Assembly: GCA_027605045.1 (NCBI GenBank)
Contig: JAQFWX010000146.1
Coordinates: 1-64,000 of the forward strand
Direction: 5' to 3'
DNA from: Phallus indusiatus
Taxonomy: Eukaryota; Basidiomycota; Agaricomycetes; Phallales; Phallaceae
DNA length: 64,000 nucleotides
Made by a program: the position numbers and the translations under genes. The notes beneath the pieces are model-generated. The model did no database searches, had not been told where the DNA came from, and saw only the letters and a list, made by a program, of their open reading frames with translations. Positions 22,256 to 33,261 of this stretch are shown in pieces; position 1 is the stretch's first letter; each line of letters starts with the position of its first letter.

Positions 22256-25200
22256 CCATTTACTCAGCTCGCATACGCCTCCTCATGCCTTGTATCGGTG
22301 ATCATGAGTATTAGCCATCATCACGCTTTACTTCTTCCGGTATTAGGTGTCCATTATAATTGATGTCTTGATTTTGATTTGCACGCCAGAATCCATCGAA
22401 GTGAAAGAAGATTAACAAAAAAATATATTAGTTCACTTGACCTGTCATGGACCCGATGTAATGGATGATAATACTGCCATTGTCAATATTGAACATTTTT
22501 TTGAGAAGCAACGTAATGGAATTACGCTTTCAACAAGATCCGGAATGGTGGAATAGGAAGAAAAAGGTCATTATCTGTCTTTTCACTCATTATGAGCTCA
22601 TAGAGATTCATTTTTCTCTTCCGGCCACCGAAATGAAGTGATTATAGTCAAATCGCTCTGGTTATTTGATATTGACGCTGAGTGCCCATGCCACTGTCCT
22701 ATAAAATATATGATCAATATCGATCAGTACGCTGACTGTCCGGATTTGGACTCGTTTGTTTTGCCTGCTATGATCTGAAATTACTACGGGCGGCACACCG
22801 GCCTCCGCCATATTCGACTCCCCTGTCCCAAGTGTGGCACGGTTTTATCTAGGTATCGATATAGGATTAATATAGCATGCGACAATCCGAGACATAACAT
22901 AGCATAATAAAAGTTTCCATCGTAGATATTATTTATCGAACACTGGCGAAACACTTCTGCCAGGGCCGGAGAAGCTGGCTGTTTGGCCATTCTTCCTAAA
23001 TTCTAACACTCACGCTTAAGTGTAAATGCTCCTATCCTATCGGTATTTATCCGGAGAGCCTGAGGGGCTACCTGATATTCCCAATCAAAATTCGAAAGTT
23101 CCAGAGCTCTATCAATGCATGCCGATCAACTTGCGAAGGAGAAAACAGTTAAACTTATTTGATCAGAGTTTCTTCCGAGTTTATGTCCAAGATTGTGCCA
23201 AAATTATGATTAGTCTTATTCATAAATAGATATCATGGAAGAATAGCTTAACCTATGATCGTAGCTTTAGATGTTCATAGGACTATACAAGTTAAACGTT
23301 GTCGTTCAAGTTATCGTAGTAATATCAACTTGAGGCACTGGCATCCTCAGTGTCAATCGCCTTCGCCGTATCCTGTCAGTGAATCAAGATAAAATACCAG
23401 TGTATGCCAGATAAGAATAGATATAAACATCAAACCATTTTTCTGGAGGCAAAACTCGGCTGTCCGGCGGCTCTTAGGCAAGCTTGGACCCGCTGTAGAA
23501 CATGATTTTTTCCGGATGTGGAATTTAGTATCAAGATCAGCTCATCACTGTGCGTAAATTATGCTACACTGACGTATAAAGTGCTCTGTAACAATCTTCG
23601 GGTCTATTGTGCTCATTAGCTACGATTGCGATGAAGCCGACAGGTTCTTGACATGCCGGCGAAGTCGAGACTGAATTGGAATCACAGTCATTTTGGCTCA
23701 ATGTTGGCAAAATACTAATCACCTCACACATCAGATGCAGAGGTGAGGTCCAGGGCTAACTCAGAACTCAAGGTGTGCCTTGACACCATTGACCAAAGTC
23801 GGTAACCCAGAGTCCAGTGGGTTTTTACGATGATCGTCACGGTGCAGTATGCAGATATAAAGAATAAGGAGTTTAATAGGAAAACTTTAAGGGTCCTATG
23901 AAATATTACAATTTATGGAACGTAGCGTGCTGCATATATTGCGCCTTTGCTCAATGGTTGCTCTGCGCGCGAGGAGGCCGACACACCAATCAGCGCGGGT
24001 CTTAACAAACTAACTTAAATTGTAACCTGGTAGTTGTGTATATCATTGTTTGTTGATAACTTGTTGTGGTTAGAGTATAGGAGGGATGGTACATTCTGTA
24101 CTCTTCATCACGTCGAACAACGGTCAGACTCGAACTCTTCGGCATTCAAATAATAGTAGTTCGCGAAAAAAAAAGACACCGGGGTTCATTATTCATATTA
24201 TGGCTTGGCCAGCTTCCGGACATCACACGTGTCTGGCACTGACATGTTTGACAACTGTCGTGCATACCATGTACAAGCTCTCCAGAGTCAAATGACACCG
24301 GTACTAGGCGAATAAGACCTTTGGTGATATCGGTATTGTTATATCGGCACTAAACTTCATATTGATATTTTTTTCTCAACCTGAATCTAAGTCTACTTAA
24401 TATCCTCATTATAATAAACATTAAGCGAAGAAACGAAAGTAAAAAAAAACACATCACATTTTGAAAATACTATATTAAACAACTTACTGCCATTCAATTC
24501 TTCTTCACTTCACATGCATACATAGGTACAGATAATTCACTTTTTTCCCTTGGAAGACCCTGGCTTGACAAATTTCTAGCTGCAGTGTGAACTTCAAAGG
24601 TAACTTCAAAAATAAAAAGTCAATGTGCCGGTGCTTGCAATCGTGCTTGAGCTCGCGCCCTTTCGTGTCATCTGCTATTATTTCACAGGCTCGGGTTTAG
24701 GGAGGTTCAGGGATATAATTCAAGCTAGACCCTGAGCCTTGGCACATAAGTCTCCATCTTGGGTACTAGTAGTGACATCCACAGACTTCTGAAGGTACGC
24801 TGCCGTAAGAAACAGCCCGTGATTGAATGCAAGACCGTTTACATAGATCTAAGGCGAACAACGCGATCGAGAGCTGTATTCGCGAGTCATTGTTATTTAT
24901 ATCCCGGATCAGAGGATATGTTTAAACCAAAACGATGCAAAGGTGCTGTAACATGTGAGTAGATCGATAAAAAAAATTCAATACAGCCTTGGCTGGTGAT
25001 ATCAACAACAATTAAACGTATTGCTGCCGCTACGGTCTCGATTTCGAAGCAGGTTGTCAAATTTAGGGAATCATTCAGAATATATTGCCCAATTTCAAAA
25101 ACAGTCTAAGCGAAAATTTTGCGTTGTGCAACAGTAATACTTTGGGGACAGGAAATGATGACCGCGCGAACACGAACTTTCTCAGTAGTAAGTATGTGAT

Positions 25201-28200
25201 TTTGAGTCAAAAGTATAATGATTTGAAATCTGTCATAGTGTCGTGCCAAGTCTGTCATATATTCTCACAATACTACGATCGATGTGATTGTTCGGAGTCC
25301 GCACAACGCTGAACCCGGATTTTGTGCTTCCGAGTCAGCTTCTAAGACCGACTTCAAGCTACACTCGTTAAGGTTATCAGTCTTGTAAATCAAAATGTTG
25401 AAAGAGATGTAATTCAGAATTTGGGCGCCTGGTAATTGTATTCAGCTCAAAATATGACCGGATTAGCTAGTTACGGCCCGACATATCCAAAGTGCTTACG
25501 TTGTTTCAACTTGTTTTCATTTTGCAAAACGTCGGGTGGACTTCGTATCACCATAAAGTGAAGATGAAGCCGGTCATCGGGGTTTAAGTAGAGGTTCAAA
25601 TTATATGTTCCTTTTTCCTGAAACATAGTACTGAGTAAGCTTTTCTCTAAAGCGCATAACATGTGAAAGATTTAGAACTTTGGCAAAACATGCTGTACAG
25701 TTTTTTTTAGCCAATTGATATTGAATATCTCCACAAAAATCGGTTTCCTATTCGATGAGGAACGAGGCCTACTTGGAAGACCCGCCTAGATAGTAGTACT
25801 AACGAGGTTTCTTTACTCAAATGAAAAACAAACCACACCAAGATATCGTAGGATACGTAAAAAGTACAAACTTCAGATCTATTGAAATCATCATCCCAAT
25901 GCCAGAAAACGGGAAGCTCCGGAACTTCCGGCTAAATAGTATTTCCGAAAATGGCTGAGGACCAACTGCAGGTTGGATATATATGACAGGCAAACCAGTT
26001 AAAATCATGTATCTTGATCTTTATAGATATGATTTGCTTGCGGAGTTCTAGGTTCTGGGTTTTTGAAACCATCATTTCTCAAATAGTTTAAGTTGCATCA
26101 TCAGTGCTTAACAGATAAGTTTACGCTTGAAGCTAAGCTCCGTCGTTAACTTTAACACGCCAGATCCCCATAATTCTGAATTGAAATTCAGTTGACGAGA
26201 TTGCACTTCATAACTTCATCATACCGATAATAGGATCTAAAACATAGATTCATGTCACAGATCGAACCGTCCACGTCTCCGATCTACCGCATCTACATTT
26301 ACTATATTCATAAAGAAATCAATACCAATGATGTGACATGGTGAAAAAACAAACAAAAAGGGCTGATCTGGATTCTGGTTTGCGCGATCCATATGACGGT
26401 AGTTTTTTTTTTTGACTTTCCTTATCGTGTGCACGGGTATCTGGATCAAATATGAATTAAGTGTGAATATAGTGAGATCATTTTTTGAATGAGTGAAGAA
26501 GTAAACATATTGGTGTCGGAGCCCGTTGATTATAAGTTAGTCAATTCGAAACCCCGCTACTTCTGAGGACTGTGCCTTTTGGCGATGGTCACGATTCTCA
26601 TCCTATCCGGGAAGTGTTCCTTGCGCGGGGTTCAGAAAGGTCTATTGAACCTGTTCAGGAAGGTAGATGACTGTGATAGTGTCAAAAAGAAGTTATACAT
26701 ACCATGACGCCGGTATGGAGTTGGCGTCTGGGCCAGTAAAATACTGCCAAATATGCTATTAACCCATCATATTGGTTTATGAAGGGGAGTTGATCAAATT
26801 CAAGTCACATTCAGTAGAATAGATTGCTTGCACATTGCCTTATATTAAAGCCAGTATGTCTCCGGAGTGATCCGCATGTTACAAGATTGAATCAAAACAA
26901 TGTTCAAGGTACAATCTGATGTTTTTCCAATGAGCACCTTTTATACAGTCATACAGTCAAAGGAGCTGAAAAGAGATGACATCGGGCGATTCGAAAATTT
27001 GTTGGAGCTTCATTGGGAAGTCCTATGTCAAGAACGGGTTCGATATCCTTGATGAGACAACCCACACAGAAATTCGGAAGGAACTTACCCGCAGCGTCAT
27101 GTGGACCTAAAACGAAATATATAGTTGTAGCAACGATCATTCGCATCATTTAAAAATTAATAAAAACGAACTGAGTTCCCGGCATACGCATCTGTATCGA
27201 ATGCATAAATATGAGCGAAACTGAGCTGTAAGCTTATGAAAGTTGATATCCGCGTTGTACACCATACACGTCTAATATTTGCGAGTACGCTCGGTGTGAA
27301 ATGAGTGGCCCTGGCAGCAGCTTCAGTAGTGGCCCTTTGTTCTTTGTCGTTTACGACCGTACAAGACTTAAGACTGAAAGAAAAAGCTTTCGCTGCTTGG
27401 TGCTTTGCATGCAATTTCAGTATAAGCCTGATTAAAACCATTCAATTTTCAATTCGGCTAAAAACAAAATATTTGTCCATAAAGTCTGAATTAGGAAGGC
27501 GAGTGATGAGCAGGACGATGAACAAAAAATATTGCTATGCCATGCTCACATATTGTCTCCTTTCGACTTCAGGTCTCCGTTAGCTATAAGTCTAATGAGT
27601 GCTTCCGATCGATTTGTCGTTAGTTCTTTGTCGTCTTGTGACACTCCTGTAATAAACTTGGATTCTTAGCGTAATATCGTGGAGTCAGATGCCATCTACA
27701 GATGACTATGAATCATGATCATGGAAGTTCTTCAATGTTAATAGTACAATTGAGGCATTATATTGTTCTGAGAATGGATGAGAGCAAAAGATCAAAAACT
27801 CGCCCTATAGCTAGACATAATATTGTGTCGGCGAAGTACTCGGAAACTCAGTCTGGGCTGCATGAGGATTTCAGTCACGGTAACAGATTACCAAGCTTAT
27901 GACAGCGTATTACCAAGCTCTGTCTGCGTCTTCGTCAGCAAATCATTCAACCTGCCAATCTCATCGTTTCGACTATCTAAAAGCAAAAGTTACGCTACAA
28001 TTGCGATAGACATGGTTCACTTTTCCGGACCGTCTGCCCAATTGAAAACTTCAGGCTGAGTCAACATGCGTTCCGAACGTTCACACGTTCACACGAGCTC
28101 ACATCGTCTCGTTGACCCGGGTCCATCTATCTTTCTGGCCATATCGAGCCGCGATATTCGAATACGAGACACAAACCACGTGTAAAATGTGCTTTGTAAT

Positions 28201-28344
28201 TTTCTAAAAGCATCTTCCGACGGCTTGACCTATTTCGAAGATATCCGGTCAACTTTCTCCGCTCTTCATTGCGTCAGCACCTTGACTCAGTCCTATAAGT
28301 ATGGGAAACGGAGGACACGGTAACCATTTTCCGCCCTTTTCCAA

Positions 28345-29804
28345 ATGTCCGCCAAAAACATCGTGATTGTAGGGGGTGGAAGCGCAGGTCTACAATTGCT
28401 TGTTTTACAAGTTGCGAATTCGTGAACTCACGCAGTGTTTTTTTCTCGATCAAGGTATTGAGCTAGTTGTAGCACTGTGGCCAAAACTTGCTTCGACACC
28501 CCACACCCTAACACTCATTACGGACAAGGACCACTATGTTCACTACATTGCAGCATTACGGACTGTATCTGCGCCAGTCGACGACAAAGAATGGACGGAG
28601 TCAACATTTCTTTCTCTTGAGCACCTTTTCAAAAAGGGTGGTAACAGGAAGGGAAAGGTTGTGTCCGGGAAGGCTACTTCAATACAATACGATGAAGGCG
28701 AAGGCGGCAAAAAGACTGGAAGCGGGAAAGTGATCACTGACAAAGGCGATTCGGTTCCCTTCGACATTTTGGCTATCGCCACTGGTGCAAAATGGGACGC
28801 TCCGTTGGATTTCAAGCCGACCAAACAGGAGGTATTGCACCAGGTTAAAGAGTGGCGAGAGAAAATCCGGGACGCGAAAAGTGTTGTCGTGGCTGGTGGC
28901 GGCGCTGTTGGAATAGGTGTCTTGTGCTTTTTTCAAATTGTTCTTTGAGCCATTACTGATTTAACATCAGAACTATGTGGTGAAATACGCGACCAATACC
29001 CGGTTTGTATCCTTTACTATTCCTTCGTTTTAGCATGCGCATTAACATGGGATACAACGTAGTCCAAACCCATAACGCTAGTCCACAACAAACCGCTTTT
29101 ACTTCATTCGGTTTATCCCGAAAAATACCGTCGCGATCTAGCTACTCGTCTCGCGAAGCGAGGCGTCCGCATTATACTCGACGACTCCATCGACTTCGAA
29201 GAACAACAACAGCGCGCAGCCGGAACGGAGGTTGTTACGCGGAAAAACGTCCAACTTGAAGCCGACTTGTTGGTAAGCTGTAGCACAAAAAAAAACAAAA
29301 TAAGCCTCAAATTCATTAACCGTACTCAAATATAGATATCAGCTAGAGGACCCACTCCGAATCCAACCCTTCTAGAGACTCTGGACCCTAAACCGATTAC
29401 ATCCTCCAACCATGCCGACGTGGAAGCAACGTTCCAGCTCAGGGGACACGAGACCATCTTTGCACTCGGAGACATAATCCAGTGGGAGAAGGAAATTCCA
29501 CAAAAGACTAAACATGGCAGACACGCCGCGCATGTTTGTAAAAATATTATGGACATGTTGAACGGCAAGACTCCTACCGCCAAATATTCGGCTATGATGG
29601 AGGGTATAATAATCACTATTGGAAAGGTGCGCGAACGTTTATTTTATATTTCCTTCTTTAAAGACGTCGAACGTTCCTTCATAGAAACACGGAGCGGGAT
29701 ATATAGATATTTTATGGGGTGTTTTACTTGGCGATTGGTTAGTAACGAAGTTAAAGGGAAATGAACTCTTTGTGGCCCCTGTCAAAACATTGTTGGGCTA
29801 TTAA
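28345..29804 (+). CDS. AIFM2/AMID-like FAD-dependent NAD(P)H oxidoreductase
   Basis: Pyridine nucleotide-disulphide oxidoreductase of the AIFM2/FSP1 (AMID) group, type-II NADH dehydrogenase-like; such enzymes pass electrons from NAD(P)H to quinones. Exons 28345-28387, 28455-28916, 28971-29002, 29063-29272, 29336-29626 and 29685-29804 give 385 residues, the usual length. The first Rossmann motif is at the very N-terminus (NIVIVGGGSAGIELV, split by intron 1). Next come the ATG motif (LAIATGAKWDAPL), a second dinucleotide motif (VVVAGGGAVGIELCGEI) and the C-terminal FAD motif (TIFALGDIIQW). The last exon reads GAGYIDILWGVLLGDWLV, typical of the group. There is no signal peptide. It ends 204 bases before the convergent terpene synthase 3' end. 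Confidence 0.93.
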
Positions 29805-30008
29805 AGGGCCACGTAGGGTATCGTTTTCTCTTGCTTCATTAGTTTTGACGGGATATTGTTTTGTTCACGATCTGATTTGTATGTATTTACTAACTACTTG
29901 TAATATCTCTTTATATGATACCTATTTTATTTATGTTACATAACTCATGCCGTTTACATACATAAATGGACCGATGCAAAGTGTTTAGTTCAAACTCATG
30001 AAATAAAA

Positions 30009-31341
30009 CTAAACCTTAAGCCTTGTGTTTCCAGCGGTGGAAACACTCTGAAGCCGTGGAAGGAGCTGGACTCGACGTGTGTTCTGTACTTGCCGACCGA
30101 CTTTCCCGAAATATCTTTCGGACTGAAATGAAACGAAAAAAAAGTTGAGAACGACGGCAACAACTGAATATACTAACAGACCTCGAAACTCCAGGAATCA
30201 TTAACCCTAACCCAATTAGCCAGACCTTGACAGTACTCATGAATGTCTGTGCGAGAACGTTTGGGCAGGCCAAGTGTAGCGGTTGGAATATTGTGCCACT
30301 CCTCTAAAAATTGATTCATGAGACATTCGTGAAGATTTCCAATCCAATTTATGCCACTTTGAACATCTGTATTGAGTTCATGCACAACAATCGTTACTAG
30401 GTTGTGAGTGTCGTCGCCTCGAGCCTGTCTTTAAGGAGCCGATTAATCGATGTTATGTATTTTCAAGTGAACCCGTCGATACTCACTCTTGATTATACGA
30501 GTACAGATCATTCCCAATGATGATTAAATCAACGGTCAATTGAGTGAGCTTCTCAATAACAGGATGTCTCATAACATGGTTGGGAATGTTCATGTACATC
30601 TCATTTAGAACAAATGAAGATCTCGCTCCAATAGTTTCCCGACGGACTTGGAAATAACTTTCAATAGTGCGGATGCGGTGAGCCGTTCTGTCCTTAGCCT
30701 GCTCGACAACGGCGTCAAGGTAGGTTTGAAAGGTGGCAATGAAACGATGTTGTGCTACTGGGGTCATTCTGCGTATTGCATTTGCCCAAAATCTAATAGA
30801 AAAGTGAGATCGGGTCGGGTAAATTTTCATTGGAAATTTGCAACGTACTGACGAGCCACTTCGCCCCCAATCCATTCATCTTTTGGTCTCGGAATGTATG
30901 GATAATAAATTGCATCCATAACTATGTCTGCTTGAGCTCGTACTACATCAGCAGCTGCCTTGTCGGTATGCTCGTCAATCATAAAAAATAAGTTCATCAG
31001 ATCGCAGCCGATACGACAGCCCTCTAGAGAAAAATCAACAACAATACTATTTCGGAGAATGACTTTCGAACCTTTGTCGAGAGATAGATAAGCCATTGAA
31101 GCTAATAAACCTTTTGGTAATGAGTAATTATGGGGAAAATGTCACTCAGCATCGACTTACTGAAATCGCATTTGTTGAACGCCTCTTGAGCGGATTTATC
31201 AAATGCGCCAAAAGACTCGCACCATTCTGACGATTCGGCCTTGCATATATCATAATAAGGATTGATGCTTCGCGGCCAAGGCCACGAAGCGAGGGTATCG
31301 GGGATGTAGATGAAACGGGGCCGAGGAGTAGTAGACACCAT
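30009..31341 (-). CDS. sesquiterpene synthase, delta-6-protoilludene synthase-like (copy 1)
   Basis: Class I terpene cyclase that ionises farnesyl diphosphate; relatives in Armillaria, Stereum and Omphalotus make delta-6-protoilludene. Exons 31341-31161, 31110-31072, 31023-30849, 30792-30487, 30428-30182 and 30122-30009 give 353 residues, normal for the family. The aspartate-rich metal motif is DEHTD (in [16 protein letters not shown]), the NSE triad is in [18 protein letters not shown], and the diphosphate-binding Arg-Tyr pair is in SERYFGK. The start at 31341 follows the family pattern [10 protein letters not shown]; an upstream in-frame ATG at 31410 adds a 23-residue unlikely leader. All introns are GT..AG. 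The product cannot be told from sequence; protoilludene is inferred from overall resemblance. Confidence 0.92.
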
Positions 31342-31537
31342 TGGATTTGCGTGAGGAGCTGTTTTGGTGAATAAATTATTAGTGTGTGCACTTCTTTTTA
31401 TAAGGACCATAATAGTCTAAGCTTCAGAAACTTGGGGAAATAAAGGAACCCCTGGATGTCAAGTTGAGAACACTGCTTTCGGATTTATTATATTCTAAAC
31501 TAAAAATCCCGAGCACCGTACTATGAAAGGATTAGTT

Positions 31538-32787
31538 TTGTCGCAAAAATTGCCCGCGTCTGATCCGGCGAGGTCCATCTGACCGGTGCTGACGGAGGCC
31601 GATGGAAAGCCGATGGAGGCTGATGGAAACAGAGAAGCTGGCGATGTTGAAGGATGCTGAAGCGCTGAAGGCTGTTGGACGGGCCCTGCTCACTGCCACG
31701 ACCTCTAAATCAGACACCAGATTTTAGAAATATTTTTCTTTTTATATAACGAAAAATCTAAGTTGTTATTTAGCTACCGTGCCAGCCGCGGCTCAAGAAA
31801 AAATCGTAGAAAAGCATCCGAATCTACTAAGTCATTGAGATAGTAATACTTTCTTGGCTTGTCAAAGGAATCATAGGACAACCACAAATGAAAACTTCAC
31901 GAAAGCAATTTCCATTTTCTTCGACTGGTCAAAAACCTGACATCCCTCCCACCTCATTTGCGGCGTCCACGTTGAAGGTCCAAATAAGTCACTAAGGCAA
32001 TATCATAGCGCGTCTTCAGTGGAGTGAATGCGAGCCAACGACACTGGCTCTGTGTTAATTACCACACAGTCATAACGGGGCTGAAAAAAATCGGGATTAC
32101 AGCGTAAGGTGTCTTGTTGTTCGCGCCAATGCTCAACACGACGGTAATGGAGATAAAGACAATATCGCAAAAACCGTAAGAGGTTTATAAACCTGGACCA
32201 TTATAAACCCAAAATTAGACAGTAAATCGCCGGGGGTTTATAATGCATCATTGGAACTTCAAGGCACTTATATGACTTATATACATATGTACTACTACCC
32301 ATGTTTATAAATTAAGTCGGCGGTTTTTCTTATACAATATCATATTGATCATTTTTTTTGGCTTTAACTTTTCGATATCAAGATCAAAAATTGAAGTGGT
32401 TATTCAAAATGTATATTGAAGATATTAATGTACATGTATAGTCTATAGTCCACACTATAAGTATTACACTAGAGGTGTGCGTAACGCATTTCTTCTCGGT
32501 GAGAAACCCTACGTTACCGAAATATGAATATATGTTCCTATGTCCCAATTATTTGCCTATATAACGCAAGGCCATCGGCTTTGTAAATAGTTAGACAGAC
32601 AGGGTATGGTTGACTTTCACCAAACCTGTCTGTCCAAAGCTCCACCAGAAAAAAAAAATAAGTATTACACTAGACCGCTACTAGTAGACTAATAATACAG
32701 TTCGGGCTAAATAAAAACTAAATTAAATTTGTTCAGGCGACCACTTTTAGCCACTTTCTGATCAGGCACTGACGATTTTTGCGACAA
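31538..32787. mobile_element. 1250-base non-autonomous DNA element with 28-base terminal inverted repeats
   Basis: The left end begins TTGTCGCAAAAAT (31538-31550) and the right end finishes with its exact complement (32775-32787). A second perfect arm, CTGATC (31560-31565) against GATCAG (32760-32765), lies at the same offset of 22 bases from each end. In total 23 of 28 end positions pair. The stretch is missing from the otherwise parallel upstream region of terpene synthase copy 2, as expected for an insertion. It has no transposase frame. No exact target duplication is obvious, so the superfamily is unknown. Confidence 0.75.
32457..32674 (+). mobile_element. SINE-like retroposed insertion with 17-base target duplication
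   Basis: The 184-base insert 32474-32657 ends in an A tract and is flanked by two identical copies of ATAAGTATTACACTAGA (32457-32473 and 32658-32674). A perfect long target duplication plus a 3' poly(A) is the signature of LINE-type reverse transcription. The insert contains two hairpins: GTAACG..CGTTAC (about 32480-32515) with an inner TTTCT..AGAAA arm, and GACAGACAGG..CCTGTCTGTC (about 32594-32635). It has no open frame. I do not see convincing pol III A and B boxes, so it may be a retrocopy of a structured RNA and not a tRNA-derived SINE. It sits inside the 1250-base element. Confidence 0.85.
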
Positions 32788-33261
32788 TTTGATATAGTAT
32801 AACCGGTTGGTTGAGATATCACGGTTATTTAAACTTCACGAGCCCGTCCCATAGTAGTTAAAATTGATTTTTTGAGCGAATAGAATTGAGTTTGTGTCGT
32901 AACGCACTACAAGCATTGATAAGGAACGAGGTTTTGCAGATTATTGTATATTTGGCACCGAGTGGGAAAATCCAATGACGTGAACGGAGCTAATAACACC
33001 ACATTTATCTCAAAAAACTGCTATCCTTAATTTGTACAAGTTATTGTGTTCATTTTGATATAAACCGGGGCTTCGGGTTGATGCCCGGGCCACACACTCT
33101 AAGTCGATAAAGCGTTTAGCCATACACCGGTGAGTAAATGATTGGTGAATAATCACCTTATTACTGTGATATTCGATGAACATCTCTCTCGAAGCATAGT
33201 CGCTTTGGTGTGTGTAGTGTCAGAGAAGCTTGAGCTTGAGCGCCTGCCAGCCTGCCGTTTC

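Larger units (their letters stand above)
19621..28344. other. 8.7 kb AT-rich gene-free stretch
   Basis: No open frame here has family-like sequence, codon-like composition or a plausible splice model. The longest (20796-21119, + strand, 107 codons) looks like chance. The first 300 bases are probably the promoter and leader of the minus-strand regulator. The rest contains AT microsatellites (near 19890 and 20280), imperfect inverted repeats (22209-22255) and scattered A/T runs. No tRNA A/B-box pair was convincing. It could hold decayed mobile elements, a long non-coding transcript or regulatory DNA for the accessory genes to the right. Confidence 0.6.
29955..33190. repeat. tandem duplication unit 1 (around terpene synthase copy 1)
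   Basis: Head-to-tail relative of 33262-35465. The 3' border shares the block acataaatg.accgatgcaaag (29958 vs 33268). The promoter side shares the caccgtactatg/taccgtactatgg block (31515 vs 35032), and the far side shares cgtttagccatac and agtaaatgattgg (33110-33145 vs 35409-35442). Unit 1 is longer only because a 1250-base element lies at 31538-32787. Confidence 0.8.

Noticed and set aside
29805..30008. possible terminator-type repeats between convergent genes
   Set aside because: Only ordinary AT-rich 3' sequence is seen.
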